Under the pieces are notes generated by a model, which saw only the letters and a list, made by a program, of their open reading frames with translations, ran no database searches and was not told the origin of the DNA. The translations under genes were made by a program, and so were the position numbers. This document shows, in pieces, positions 1-8,366 of a stretch of 38,937 bases of DNA (its first letter is position 1; each line of letters starts with the position of its first letter). The stretch comes from Lachnospiraceae bacterium. GTDB taxonomy: Bacteria; Bacillota; Clostridia; Lachnospirales; Lachnospiraceae. The stretch spans positions 1 through 38,937 of the forward strand of contig JAFSIQ010000016.1 of the NCBI GenBank assembly GCA_017439675.1. Reading direction: 5' to 3'.

Positions 1-29
1 CCCACCATATTCTTTTAAAAAGAATATAA

Positions 30-103
<74 letters not shown>

Positions 104-126
104 ACGTTACGTCTTTGCGTAACAAA

Positions 127-197
127 AGCGGGTGATGGGAATCGAACCCACGTATCTAGCTTGGAAGGCTAGTGTTCTACCATTGAACTACACCCGC
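127..197 (-). tRNA. tRNA-Gly(TCC)
   Basis: Minus-strand cloverleaf with acceptor GCGGGTG/CACCCGC, anticodon stem CTAGC/GCTAG and loop CTTCCAA (anticodon TCC, reading GGA). The T-loop is GTTCGATTC. It is the middle gene of the leftward tRNA cluster, and CCA is not encoded. Confidence 0.95.
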
Positions 198-215
198 ATA
201 TCAATAGTTGAAAAA

Positions 216-290
216 TCGGGGTGACAGGATTCGAACCTGCGACCTCTTGATCCCAAATCAAGCGCTCTAGCCAAACTGAGCCACACCCCG
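216..290 (-). tRNA. tRNA-Pro(TGG)
   Basis: Minus-strand cloverleaf with acceptor CGGGGTG/CACCCCG, anticodon stem CTTGA/TCAAG and loop TTTGGGA (anticodon TGG). The T-loop is GTTCGAATC. It is the promoter-proximal member of the cluster and lies just downstream of a consensus promoter at 322-350. Confidence 0.95.
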
Positions 291-321
291 TTTTCACGGT
301 GTCATCGCTGACGCAACAACT

Positions 322-350
322 ACTATAACAAAATGCATTTGACTTGTCAA
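322..350 (-). promoter_or_regulatory. tRNA cluster promoter
   Basis: On the minus strand TTGACA (345-350), a 17-bp spacer and TATAGT (322-327) form a near-consensus housekeeping promoter. Transcription should start near 315, just before tRNA-Pro. Confidence 0.8.
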
Positions 351-416
351 CCATTATTTTCAACTTTTGTGAAATTATATTGACCTGTTTGAGTGCCCTC
401 AAACAGCACGTCTGTT

Positions 417-445
417 ATATTACCAAATAAATTTCCATTTGTAAA
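417..445 (-). promoter_or_regulatory. second upstream promoter candidate
   Basis: On the minus strand TTTACA (440-445), a 17-bp spacer and TAATAT (417-422). It lies upstream of the tRNA promoter. A 9-bp hairpin (385-393 with 398-406, loop TGCC) lies between the two promoters but has no T-run, so it is more likely a leader or processing structure than a terminator. Confidence 0.45.
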
Positions 446-508
446 GTACTTTTTTTATTTTTATTTGTGCTTAAATGCATATTGGCACATTTCATCTTGT
501 CATACCCT

Positions 509-1468
509 TTAATATTCTGACATAGCCACATCATCATTGTCCTTCGAAACCGACTTTACCACTTCTCTCACAATACTTCTCGGTCTTCCCTTAATTTCCT
601 CATAAATTCTTGCTATGTAATATCCAATAATGCCAAGACTAATCATAATCAAACTTCCAATAAGTAGTAAAAGCAAAATCAGAGTGGTGAATCCCTCCAA
701 GGCATGTCCTGTTGCCCACTTAATAACCGAATGCAAGCCTAATATAATGGCAAACACAAAGAATAACATTCCCGACACGGTTATCAACTGCATTGGTGCC
801 GTTGTAAATGATGTAATACTGCCGATAGCATATCGTACCAACGATTTAACAGACCACTTGGTGGTACCGAACACTCTTTCCTTTACATCAAATTCCACCA
901 CTGCACTCTTAAAACCCAACCAGGAAGAAAGAGCACGGAAGAAAATATTACGTTCAGAAAGCTTCACATATTCATCCACTACCTTGCGGTCCAACATCTT
1001 AAAATCAGAGGAACGATACATTTCAATACCAGTAGACTTACTAATCAGCTTGTAAAACAGCTTAGCAAATCCTTTGTATAACAGATTTTCCTTTCCACGG
1101 GAACGCTTTACTCCTTCAACAATTTCAAAACCTTGCTCCCACATAGCATACATATCAAGCAAAGTCTCTGGTGGATGTTGTAAATCACAATCCATCACCG
1201 CACACACATCACCAGTAGCATGAGAAAGACCAGTAAAAATAGCGGATTCCTTCCCAAAATTTCTAGAAAATGACAAGCCCACAATTTGTGCATCCGATAC
1301 TTCCTGAGACAATTTGCGAATCACCTCAAAGCTATTGTCTTTCGAACCATCATTGACATATACAAGTTCAAATGGAATCCCTTTCGGTGCCAACACATCA
1401 CGAATCGATTCGTATGCCCTTACAATATTATCTTCTTCATTATACACTGGTAACACTATAGATAACAT
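509..1468 (-). CDS. membrane-anchored GT2 glycosyltransferase (GtrB/DPM1-like)
   Basis: Family 2 glycosyltransferase of the polyprenyl-phosphate sugar transferase type, about 319 aa, which typically moves a hexose from a nucleotide sugar onto undecaprenyl phosphate at the inner membrane face. The N-terminus has the GT-A start LSIVLPVYNEE, then VNDGSKDNS and the metal-binding stretch DCDLQHPPE. VFGTTKWS precedes two C-terminal membrane helices, and the tail is basic. I chose the ATG at 1468 over the upstream ATG at 1489 because GAGGAG lies 7 nt before it and the family begins here. The actual sugar and acceptor cannot be read from the sequence. No partner flippase is adjacent, so it may decorate a wall polymer or glycolipid. 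Confidence 0.88.
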   Translation of the reverse strand: MLSIVLPVYNEEDNIVRAYESIRDVLAPKGIPFELVYVNDGSKDNSFEVIRKLSQEVSDAQIVGLSFSRNFGKESAIFTGLSHATGDVCAVMDCDLQHPPETLLDMYAMWEQGFEIVEGVKRSRGKENLLYKGFAKLFYKLISKSTGIEMYRSSDFKMLDRKVVDEYVKLSERNIFFRALSSWLGFKSAVVEFDVKERVFGTTKWSVKSLVRYAIGSITSFTTAPMQLITVSGMLFFVFAIILGLHSVIKWATGHALEGFTTLILLLLLIGSLIMISLGIIGYYIARIYEEIKGRPRSIVREVVKSVSKDNDDVAMSEY

Positions 1469-1627
1469 GTCTTTCTCCTCACACTTCATGCTTCAATCAG
1501 TATTTCTATTACCCTATGGCTTACTTTTTCTTGTATACTGTTATAATACAATCACTACATGCTTCGCACTCTCGCAATTGCTCCACATCATTCGCATTTC
1601 GACTTGCCAGATTTTATAACACACAAA

Positions 1628-1654
1628 GGGAACCATTGCCATGCAATAGTTCCC
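1628..1654 (-). terminator. terminator-like hairpin after the Asp-rich protein gene
   Basis: A 12-bp stem with one mismatch (GGGAAC arms, 3-nt loop). On the minus strand it is followed by TTTGTGTG. It lies 26 bp past the stop of the 1680-1949 gene. Confidence 0.6.
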
Positions 1655-1679
1655 TCAACCATCTTCCAATTACAAGAAA

Positions 1680-1949
1680 TTATGCCTCTGGCTTAACGGT
1701 CGGCTTAACGTCCTCATCATCATCAAAAAAATCGTCATCAAAATCGTCATCAAAATCGTCATCAAAGTCTTCTAAATAATCTGGTGTAAGATAACGATAT
1801 ACAGCATATGCAATACCTGCAATTGCTGCAACCGCACCAATAATAGCAAGTACCCAGATTACTCTTCTAGTCGCCTTCTCCTGTGGATCCTCACGCTTAA
1901 TCAAATCCTGAATCTTAGCTGCATTGATTAAATCATCTAAATTCTTCAT
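1680..1949 (-). CDS. small single-pass membrane protein with Asp-rich tail
   Basis: Unrecognised 89-aa protein. Residues 1-27 are charged and soluble, about 29-51 form one hydrophobic helix, and residues about 58-78 are almost only Asp and Phe in a repeated FDDD pattern, ending in a short Pro/Val/Lys segment. The ATG at 1949 has GGAAGG upstream. The acidic repeat is encoded by reiterated GATGAC/GATTTT codons, so its length may vary by slippage. With a positive N-terminal segment the Asp tail would probably lie outside the membrane, where it could bind cations or basic polymers; that is inference. It sits between the glycosyltransferase and pcrA on the same strand, with its own terminator-like hairpin. 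Confidence 0.75.
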   Translation of the reverse strand: MKNLDDLINAAKIQDLIKREDPQEKATRRVIWVLAIIGAVAAIAGIAYAVYRYLTPDYLEDFDDDFDDDFDDDFFDDDEDVKPTVKPEA

Positions 1950-2169
1950 AACTCATACCTTCCTTTCAATTCCATCATCCAAACAATCATTGTGACTTAA
2001 AACCGCTATTGACAGTTCGGACTCACTACGTGCCTATAGTATATCACAAAAACATTGAGTTTACTATATAAAAATATCATTTCTGCAAAGTTATTTTCAC
2101 AAGAGCCCCTCTTTATTAGTATATTCTATTACAAAACCATCTGCGCAAAAAACGTTGTTGCATTTTTTC

Positions 2170-4455
2170 TTAATCTTCTATCTTCTTTAATTTTGCAAAC
2201 GACGCAAACATTCGCTTTGTTCCTGCGGTTTCAAAATCCACCGTCACCTCATAGTCCTTTCCGCCGGATACGAGACTAGTAACCACACCTTTGCCAAATT
2301 TCACATGCTGCACTGTATCCCCCACTGTGTAATCCACCTCTAAACGCTCCACTCTAAACTCTTTTCCAAAAGTTGGGGTGGTACTGAAGGAAGGTGAACC
2401 TGTCTTTCGATATGTCTGGCTCATCGCTCCATAAGAATATGGCTTTGCCGTCACACTAGCAGTTTTTCCTGACATACTATCCCTTGCCTGTTGTAACATT
2501 TCTGTCTGCTTACGAATCGCAAAAGATCCATTGCCATTCATGGAGATAACATCCTCTGGAATTTCCTTCACAAATCGGGACACCGGATTATAATTGGTTG
2601 TTCCATGCATCATTCGTTGTCTCGCTGCACTCAGAAACAACTGCTCCTTAGCTCTAGTAATTCCTACATAACAAAGTCGTCGCTCCTCTTCCACTGCGTC
2701 TTCATCATCCGAATTAAGTGCCATACCACTTGGAAACAATCTATCCTCCATTCCACCCATAAACACACAAGGGAACTCTAATCCCTTAGCACTATGTAGT
2801 GTCATAAGAAGTACCTTATCCTCTGATTCCACGATGTTATCTACATCTGCAACCAATGCAATTTCCTCCAATAGCTCGGATAGGTTCGGAACCTCCGCCT
2901 CCTCTTCGTAAGTCACAATCTTATTCTTAAGCTCAGTAAGATTCTCCATTCGCGCTTCCGCCTCATCAGTTCCCTCCGCAATCAATTCATCCCAGTAGCC
3001 GGTACGTTCCAAAATGGCATCGTAGAGCTCGCTGAGTTTCGCTCCATCCTTTAGCATATTTCGAAAATCCATAATTAAATCCGTAAACGCTTCCACCTTG
3101 CTCACAGCTCTACCTACACCCGGCACATTGGAAACCTCAAACAGGGCCTCTAACAGACTCATTTCAAAATTATCTGCATAATCCTGTACCTTATCAACCG
3201 TGGCGGTACCAATGCCTCGCTTTGGCACATTGATGATACGGCGTATTGACATGTCATCCTGTCCATTATCCACAGCCTTTAAGTAGCATACCAAATCCTT
3301 TACCTCTTTACGACCATAGAAGTTCTGTCCACCAATAATCTTATATGGAATGTTGCGCATCAACAGCTTTTCCTCAAAGATACGGGATTGGGCATTGGTG
3401 CGATATAAAATGGCAAACCGATTGTAATCACATCCATCCTTGCTTCTCTGCTTTATAATCTCATTCACAGCGGCTTCCGCTTCCTGATATTCTGTGTCAT
3501 AGAGAGAAAATGATACCTTATCACCATCCGGTGCCTCTGTCCAAAGCGCCTTAGGCTTACGCCCTTCATTGCAGGCAATCACGCCATTAGCAGCCTTCAA
3601 AATATTACCGGAAGAACGATAATTCTGCTCTAGCTTAATCACCTTTGCTTCTGGATATTCCTGTTCAAAATTAAGGATGTTATAAATGTTAGCACCTCGG
3701 AACTTATATATGGACTGGTCATCATCACCCACAACACAAAGATTGCGGTACTTAGATGCCAACTGCTTAATCAACAAAAACTGAATATGGTTGGTATCTT
3801 GATACTCGTCCACCATAATGTAGCGAAAACGCTCCTGATAGCTATCTAATATCTCAGGGTGAAACTGGAATAGCTCCACGGTCTTATACAACAAATCATC
3901 GAAATCTAACGCATTGTTTTGCTTCAAACGCTGCTGGTATTCATTATAGACCCGGGCAATCTGCATTTTGCGGTAATTGCCACTGGCTTCTCTATCATAC
4001 TCTACAGGAGACACAAAACGCTCCTTTGCCTTTGATATTTCACTCATCAGCATGCGTTCTGGATACTGCTTTGGGTCCATATTAAGCTTCTTGAGACAAC
4101 TCTTTACAAGTGTCTTTTGGTCATCACTGTCATAAATAGTGAAATTCGTCTCATAATCTAATTCCTTAATATATCGCCTCAAAATTCGAACACAGAGAGA
4201 GTGGAAGGTAGACACCCACACGCTGTGAGCACCATACGAAACGATATTATCAACACGTTCTCTCATCTCCTCTGCCGCTTTGTTGGTAAAAGTAATCGCC
4301 AATATATTATATGGATTCACGCCCATTTCTTCTATTAAATATGCAACCCTGTGTGTCAATACTCTGGTCTTACCAGAACCTGCACCGGCCAACAACAGCA
4401 CCGGTCCTTCTGTCTGTTTCACGCCTTCAGATTGTCTGTCATTTAATCCTGCCAT
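2170..4455 (-). CDS. pcrA: ATP-dependent 3'-5' DNA helicase PcrA/UvrD
   Basis: Superfamily 1A helicase, about 761 aa, acting in repair, replication restart and removal of RecA filaments. Motifs appear in order: Q-motif area LNDRQSEGV, Walker A AGAGSGKT near residue 26, motif Ia AITFTNKAAEEM, Walker B VDEYQDTN, motif III VGDDDQSIYKFRGA, motif IV LEQNYRSS, motif V TLHSAKGLEF and motif VI CYVGITRAKE. The C-terminus carries the Tudor-like region VGDTVQHVKFGKGVV seen in Firmicute PcrA. I prefer the ATG at 4455 to those at 4473 and 4461 because AAGGGG lies 7 nt before it and family members start close to LNxxQ. It is a stand-alone gene behind a consensus promoter, divergent from metF. Confidence 0.97.
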   Translation of the reverse strand: MAGLNDRQSEGVKQTEGPVLLLAGAGSGKTRVLTHRVAYLIEEMGVNPYNILAITFTNKAAEEMRERVDNIVSYGAHSVWVSTFHSLCVRILRRYIKELDYETNFTIYDSDDQKTLVKSCLKKLNMDPKQYPERMLMSEISKAKERFVSPVEYDREASGNYRKMQIARVYNEYQQRLKQNNALDFDDLLYKTVELFQFHPEILDSYQERFRYIMVDEYQDTNHIQFLLIKQLASKYRNLCVVGDDDQSIYKFRGANIYNILNFEQEYPEAKVIKLEQNYRSSGNILKAANGVIACNEGRKPKALWTEAPDGDKVSFSLYDTEYQEAEAAVNEIIKQRSKDGCDYNRFAILYRTNAQSRIFEEKLLMRNIPYKIIGGQNFYGRKEVKDLVCYLKAVDNGQDDMSIRRIINVPKRGIGTATVDKVQDYADNFEMSLLEALFEVSNVPGVGRAVSKVEAFTDLIMDFRNMLKDGAKLSELYDAILERTGYWDELIAEGTDEAEARMENLTELKNKIVTYEEEAEVPNLSELLEEIALVADVDNIVESEDKVLLMTLHSAKGLEFPCVFMGGMEDRLFPSGMALNSDDEDAVEEERRLCYVGITRAKEQLFLSAARQRMMHGTTNYNPVSRFVKEIPEDVISMNGNGSFAIRKQTEMLQQARDSMSGKTASVTAKPYSYGAMSQTYRKTGSPSFSTTPTFGKEFRVERLEVDYTVGDTVQHVKFGKGVVTSLVSGGKDYEVTVDFETAGTKRMFASFAKLKKIED

Positions 4456-4493
4456 TTTCATACCCCTTATCATTCAAGACTAATTCTTTTTCT

Positions 4494-4522
4494 AGTATAA
4501 CTTTTCTTTCATTTGCCTGCAA
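4494..4522 (-). promoter_or_regulatory. pcrA promoter
   Basis: On the minus strand TTGCAG (4517-4522), a 17-bp spacer and TATACT (4494-4499). It lies about 40 bp upstream of the pcrA start. Confidence 0.75.
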
Positions 4523-4592
4523 CCAGATTTTGTGTTACACTAACGTAAGTTACATATTATGGAAAGAATATTTATAGAAAGGATATTCTGTT

Positions 4593-5462
4593 ATGATTAA
4601 AGATATTTTTAAGCAGGGGAAAACTGTATTTTCCTTTGAGGTATTTCCCCCAAAGAAAAATGATGAAATATATGATATATACAAGACTCTGGATACGCTG
4701 AAAACATTAAACCCTGATTTTATCAGCGTGACTTATGGTGCGGGGGGGAGCAATTCCAAAAAAACAGCTACCATTGCATCCTATATTAAGAATATATGCG
4801 AAGTAGAGCCAATTGCCCACATGACTGCTGTGGCGATGGATGAAGAATTCCTATCTCAATTTTTACAAGAATTAAAGGAAAAAAACGTCTCCAATGTATT
4901 GGCACTTCGAGGCGACCGCCCGAAAGATATGAGCGATGAGGATTACGAAAACCGCAAGTTTTTATTTGCAGAGGATATCATACATATTATTAGGGAACAG
5001 TCCGATATCTGTGTGGCTGCCGCCTGTTATCCAGAAATCCACCCTGAGTCTGATTCCCGCGAAAGTGACCTTATATACTTGAAACAAAAGGTCGATGCAG
5101 GTGTTAATTTCCTAATTACACAGATGTTTTTTGACAATAACAAATTTTATGAATTCAGAGAGGCTGCTGAGAAGCATGGCATTCATGTTCCAATTTCCAC
5201 CGGTATTATGCCAATTACAACAGCAAAGCAATTAGGAACTAGCGTCAGTCTATCCGGTACCTCTGTACCGCAGCCACTGAGCAACTTAGTTGCCAAATAT
5301 GCAGACTCACCGGCAGATCTTAGAAAAGCCGGTATTGAATATGCGATTCGTCAGATTGAAGATTTAATTGCAAATGATGTAGATGGTATTCACATTTACA
5401 CCATGAACAAAGCAATAACTGCCCATGAAATCATGGAAGGGTTACACAGGAATGAGGGATAG
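4593..5462 (+). CDS. metF: methylenetetrahydrofolate reductase
   Basis: 289-aa MetF-type flavoprotein that reduces 5,10-methylene-THF to 5-methyl-THF, supplying methyl groups for methionine and, in acetogens, the Wood-Ljungdahl route. The TIM-barrel start FSFEVFPPK carries the conserved Glu (about residue 16). Family motifs SVTYGAGGS, HMTAVAMDEE, LALRGDRP and AACYPEIHPES follow, and FLITQMFFD lies in the flavin barrel. AGAAAGGA lies upstream of the ATG. The length matches the bacterial MetF class, without the C-terminal regulatory domain of eukaryotes. The next gene starts 2 bases after the stop, so the two are translationally coupled. No S-box or T-box leader is visible in the 110-bp gap to pcrA. 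Confidence 0.95.
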   Translation: MIKDIFKQGKTVFSFEVFPPKKNDEIYDIYKTLDTLKTLNPDFISVTYGAGGSNSKKTATIASYIKNICEVEPIAHMTAVAMDEEFLSQFLQELKEKNVSNVLALRGDRPKDMSDEDYENRKFLFAEDIIHIIREQSDICVAAACYPEIHPESDSRESDLIYLKQKVDAGVNFLITQMFFDNNKFYEFREAAEKHGIHVPISTGIMPITTAKQLGTSVSLSGTSVPQPLSNLVAKYADSPADLRKAGIEYAIRQIEDLIANDVDGIHIYTMNKAITAHEIMEGLHRNEG

Positions 5463-5463
5463 A

Positions 5464-6195
5464 ATGAAACAGCCAAGCTTTAGTGAATTGAAAACCTTAA
5501 TTGAAGAGTGGAGCTACGTGGAATACATTTCGCCGGAAGATATTCCTTCCATTGAATTGTACATGGACCAGATTACCACTTTTATGGAGAAACACTTGAG
5601 TGGTAATAAAAGAAACGAGGAAGATAAAATCCTCACCAAGACCATGATTAACAACTATTCCAAAAATGATTTGCTACCTCCGTCCAACAAAAAGAAATAT
5701 TCAAAGAATCACATTATTTTACTCATTTATATTTATTATTTAAAAAATTTCTTGTCCATTACAGATATACAGAATCTTCTCACCCCTATGAGTGAGAATT
5801 ATTTCGAAAAAGAAGATGGATTAACTATGTCGACAATATATTCAGATTTGATACGCATCGAGTCTGAATATGGCATCGACATCCGAAAGAGCATATCTGA
5901 TATCTACGAGATTGCAGAACGGGAGTGTCCAGAGGACAACGACTACCTAAAGACTCTTATGCTGATTTTATTGTTGAGCTACGATATCTATGTCAAGAAG
6001 CAGGTTGTGGAAAAACTAATTGACTCCATCCCTGTAAAACCAACAGGTAAAGACACGAGCAAAGAAGCAAAACAACAGGAAAAGAAAGCGAGAGGAGCTT
6101 CTAAGCAACAGAGTAGAAAGGTCAGGGAAACTGCAAAAGCACAAGCAAAAGCAGATAAAGCCAAGTCAAGCCGCCAAAGAAAAGCGGCGGAATAG
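5464..6195 (+). CDS. DUF1836 protein with basic C-terminal tail
   Basis: 243-aa protein of the DUF1836 family, found mainly in Firmicutes and predicted to contain a MerR/winged-helix-like DNA-binding fold. The core around residues 45-175 has MINNYSKNDLLPPSNKKKYS, a DUF1836 hallmark, then KNHIILLIYIYYLKNFLSI. The last 50 residues are almost entirely Lys, Arg, Ala and Gln and look disordered and nucleic-acid binding. I chose the ATG at 5464 because GAGGGA precedes it closely; an in-frame ATG at 5425 would overlap metF. It follows metF directly, which suggests co-transcription, but no functional link is known to me. The role is unknown; a regulator is the simplest guess. Confidence 0.8.
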   Translation: MKQPSFSELKTLIEEWSYVEYISPEDIPSIELYMDQITTFMEKHLSGNKRNEEDKILTKTMINNYSKNDLLPPSNKKKYSKNHIILLIYIYYLKNFLSITDIQNLLTPMSENYFEKEDGLTMSTIYSDLIRIESEYGIDIRKSISDIYEIAERECPEDNDYLKTLMLILLLSYDIYVKKQVVEKLIDSIPVKPTGKDTSKEAKQQEKKARGASKQQSRKVRETAKAQAKADKAKSSRQRKAAE

Positions 6196-6250
6196 ACAAT
6201 ACTCCAATCGAATTGATGACGAACCCTTTCAATAGAAGGTTCTAGAAAGA

Positions 6251-6282
6251 AACAGGGAAAAGCATTACTGCTTTTCCCTGTT
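6251..6282. terminator. bidirectional terminator between convergent genes
   Basis: A 13-bp perfect stem (6251-6263 with 6270-6282, 6-nt loop) has T-rich sequence on both exits. It ends the metF-DUF1836 transcript on the plus strand and the TrpR-like gene on the minus strand. It overlaps the last codons and stop of the latter, whose stop lies in the loop. A weaker hairpin with GAACC/GGTTC arms lies just before it at 6221-6242. Confidence 0.8.
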
Positions 6283-6567
6283 TTCCTTCATTCTGCTAAA
6301 TACCATTTCGTATCCATCTTTTCCATAATTCAAAGAACGATTCACTCGAGATATCGTAGCAGTAGACGCACCGGTCTGTTCTGCAACCTCCATATAGGTA
6401 TTCCCTTCCTTTAACATCTTCGCCACTTCAAAGCGCTGTGCCAAAGACAACAACTCATTGACGGTACACACATCTTCAAAAAAATCAAAGCATTCCTCTT
6501 CTTCTCTCAATGTTAATATTGCTTCAAACAATTCACTGACTGCTTTTGTTCTAACACTTTTCCCCAT
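6265..6567 (-). CDS. YerC/YecD-type TrpR-like regulator
   Basis: 100-aa member of the TrpR/YerC-YecD family, a small helical DNA-binding protein. Residues 33-60 match the TrpR dimerisation helices (CTVNELLSLAQRFEVAKML) and residues about 62-85 form the helix-turn-helix YMEVAEQTGASTATISRVNR. The tryptophan-contact identity is not conserved enough to claim Trp binding, and family members in Firmicutes have no agreed ligand. A GGAG lies about 10 nt before the ATG. It is monocistronic, downstream of the amylase gene on the same strand, and its 3' end is embedded in the bidirectional terminator. Confidence 0.88.
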   Translation of the reverse strand: MGKSVRTKAVSELFEAILTLREEEECFDFFEDVCTVNELLSLAQRFEVAKMLKEGNTYMEVAEQTGASTATISRVNRSLNYGKDGYEMVFSRMKENREKQ

Positions 6568-6671
6568 ATTATCTACGCTCCAAATTATATTACACCAACA
6601 CTGTAAAATTTTACTGCATTAAAGTATTCTTATTATAATATAGATACTTCACGGACGCAAGCAAAAAATAC

Positions 6672-8129
6672 TTATAATCTCACAGCTTCGCTTATCCAAA
6701 TGGAAACAGTTTCTCGGTTTACATAAAATTCTCCACATCCGTCATCATCAATCTTTACATTATACTTGGCATTACCCAATGCATCCTTGAAGAACTGACC
6801 TGCAAACTTCTTTCCCACATACATGCGTTTGCTTCCACCTGTACTGTCTGACATAATAACCGCCATACCGGAATTCTTATGCTGGTCATCTCCCTCTCTA
6901 GTCCATCCAACCACATTGTAATCGTCAAAATAGTCATGTTGCGGACCATAGGCAAGACGCTTGCGGAGTTTCATCATTTTGTTAAGCATCTGCTTCTTTG
7001 GTGCAATATTATCATGCGGAATACCATTGTAATCACCGTAAAACACACACGGATATCCGTCCTGACGAAGCATCGTAATCGCATATGCATGCGGCTTAAA
7101 CCAATCCTCTACCCATGACTGTAACGCCTGTCCCGGCTGGGTATCATGGTTATCTACAAAAGTAACTGCGCACATCGGATGACGTGCCACTAAGGTGTCA
7201 TTCAAGATAGTTGCCATATTATAATTGCCATGCGCCTTAGATGCGTCATGAAAATGCATATGTAACGGCACATCGAATAAATCCATCTCATAATTCACAT
7301 TGGCAAGATAACGGTCAAGCTTGTTTACATCCCAATGCCAATACTCGCCCACACAGAACAAATCTCTTCCGCAAGCCTCTCTCATAGCCGGAATCCAATC
7401 TCTGTAAAAATAATGACCAATGTGCTTTACCGCATCAATACGGAATCCGTGCACCCCTGTCATCTTCAGATACCACTGACCCCATTTGTAGAGTTCATCT
7501 TTCACTTCTTGATTATCAAAGTCAATATCTGCTCCCATCAGGTAATCATAATTACCATTCTCTGCATCTACTGCCTGCTCCCAAGTCTTGCCCACAAAAC
7601 GGAAAATTGCATTTCTTGTAGTCTGTTGGTCCCAGTCTATGCCGTCAAAATGCGTCCAATTCCATGTAAAGTCAGAATACTTACCCTTACGTCCAGGGAA
7701 TGTATACTTGGTCCAACCCAGAATAGTCTTGGCATCTCCAACCATCTGATTGCGACTACAAGCGTTAAATTCCTCCGCCTGAATACGCTCCGTCTCATCT
7801 GCGCCAATCTTGTGATTCAATACAATATCAGCATAGATATCAATGCCTTTTTTCTGAACCTCAGAAATCATCTCTATGTACTCTTTCTTTGTTCCATATT
7901 TGGTAGGGATACTCCCTTTCTGCTTGAACTCACCCAAATCGTACAAATCATATACACCATATCCCACATCTTTATCGCCAGCAGCACCTTTATATGCCGG
8001 TGGTAACCACATAGCTGTAACACCCAAAGTCTTCAGCTTGTCTGCCTCCTCCTTCACCTTTCTCCAAAGGCTATGGTCCGCATCCATATACCACTCAAAA
8101 TACTGCATCATCAATCCGTTATTCTTCAT
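6672..8129 (-). CDS. cytoplasmic alpha-amylase (GH13 subfamily 5 type)
   Basis: 485-aa GH13 enzyme that cleaves internal alpha-1,4 bonds of maltodextrins, glycogen or starch fragments. It begins NNGLMMQYFEWYM, as do B. licheniformis-type and cytoplasmic amylases, and has no signal peptide, so it acts inside the cell. The conserved regions are visible: DIVLNH (residues 101-106), GFRIDAVKH with nucleophile D232, VGEYWHWD with acid/base E262, and FVDNHD with D329. I chose the ATG at 8129 because AAGGAGG lies 9 nt upstream; the longer in-frame ATG at 8183 lacks this site and would add an unrelated segment. It is monocistronic behind a consensus promoter and probably degrades storage glycogen or imported oligosaccharides. 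Confidence 0.95.
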   Translation of the reverse strand: MKNNGLMMQYFEWYMDADHSLWRKVKEEADKLKTLGVTAMWLPPAYKGAAGDKDVGYGVYDLYDLGEFKQKGSIPTKYGTKKEYIEMISEVQKKGIDIYADIVLNHKIGADETERIQAEEFNACSRNQMVGDAKTILGWTKYTFPGRKGKYSDFTWNWTHFDGIDWDQQTTRNAIFRFVGKTWEQAVDAENGNYDYLMGADIDFDNQEVKDELYKWGQWYLKMTGVHGFRIDAVKHIGHYFYRDWIPAMREACGRDLFCVGEYWHWDVNKLDRYLANVNYEMDLFDVPLHMHFHDASKAHGNYNMATILNDTLVARHPMCAVTFVDNHDTQPGQALQSWVEDWFKPHAYAITMLRQDGYPCVFYGDYNGIPHDNIAPKKQMLNKMMKLRKRLAYGPQHDYFDDYNVVGWTREGDDQHKNSGMAVIMSDSTGGSKRMYVGKKFAGQFFKDALGNAKYNVKIDDDGCGEFYVNRETVSIWISEAVRL

Positions 8130-8159
8130 AAAGGATATCCTCCTTTTAGTATCTATTTT

Positions 8160-8189
8160 TGACAATTCTCTCTCACAAAACAATTGTCA
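8160..8189. promoter_or_regulatory. inverted repeat in amylase leader (operator candidate)
   Basis: TGACAATT at 8160-8167 and AATTGTCA at 8182-8189 are perfect 8-bp inverted arms separated by 14 bp. They lie just downstream of the amylase -10 box and upstream of its ribosome site. It may be an operator or a leader hairpin. Confidence 0.4.
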
Positions 8190-8200
8190 CATATGCATTT

Positions 8201-8229
8201 AGTATATCAAATCCGTCCTCAAACTGCAA
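8201..8229 (-). promoter_or_regulatory. amylase promoter
   Basis: On the minus strand TTGCAG (8224-8229), a 17-bp spacer and TATACT (8201-8206). It gives a leader of about 65 nt before the chosen ATG. Confidence 0.75.
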
Positions 8230-8316
8230 GGTGTTGTATCTTCCCTCAAATCAATTGCTTATGACGTATTGTGCCAGATACTGTTCATGAAATTCGTCAT
8301 AAAAATTCTATGTAAC

Positions 8317-8356
8317 GGATGCAGAAAAAGCCACTCGTTCTCTCATTTCTACATCC
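8317..8356 (-). terminator. possible cotJ operon terminator
   Basis: An 11-bp stem with one wobble (8317-8327 with 8346-8356) lies just past the cotJC stop. On the minus strand the exit is GTTACATAG, then a T-run farther on, so this is weak. Nothing else is recognisable in the rest of the 8230-8366 gap. Confidence 0.35.
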
Positions 8357-8366
8357 TCATTTTACA

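Noticed and set aside
7-28. ATATTCTTTT inverted repeat after tRNA-Arg as terminator
   Set aside because: It is entirely A/T apart from one G-C pair per arm, has almost no loop, and the sequence beyond is cut by the window edge.
169-402. 77-aa minus-strand open frame across tRNA genes
   Set aside because: It runs through tRNA-Gly, tRNA-Pro and their promoter and has no coding character.
4484-4592. S-box (SAM) leader before metF
   Set aside because: The gap is too short and lacks the SAM-I core elements; most of it is the pcrA promoter.
7335-8006. 223-aa plus-strand open frame antisense to the amylase
   Set aside because: It lies fully within the catalytic frame of a conserved GH13 enzyme, has a low-complexity translation and no ribosome site.
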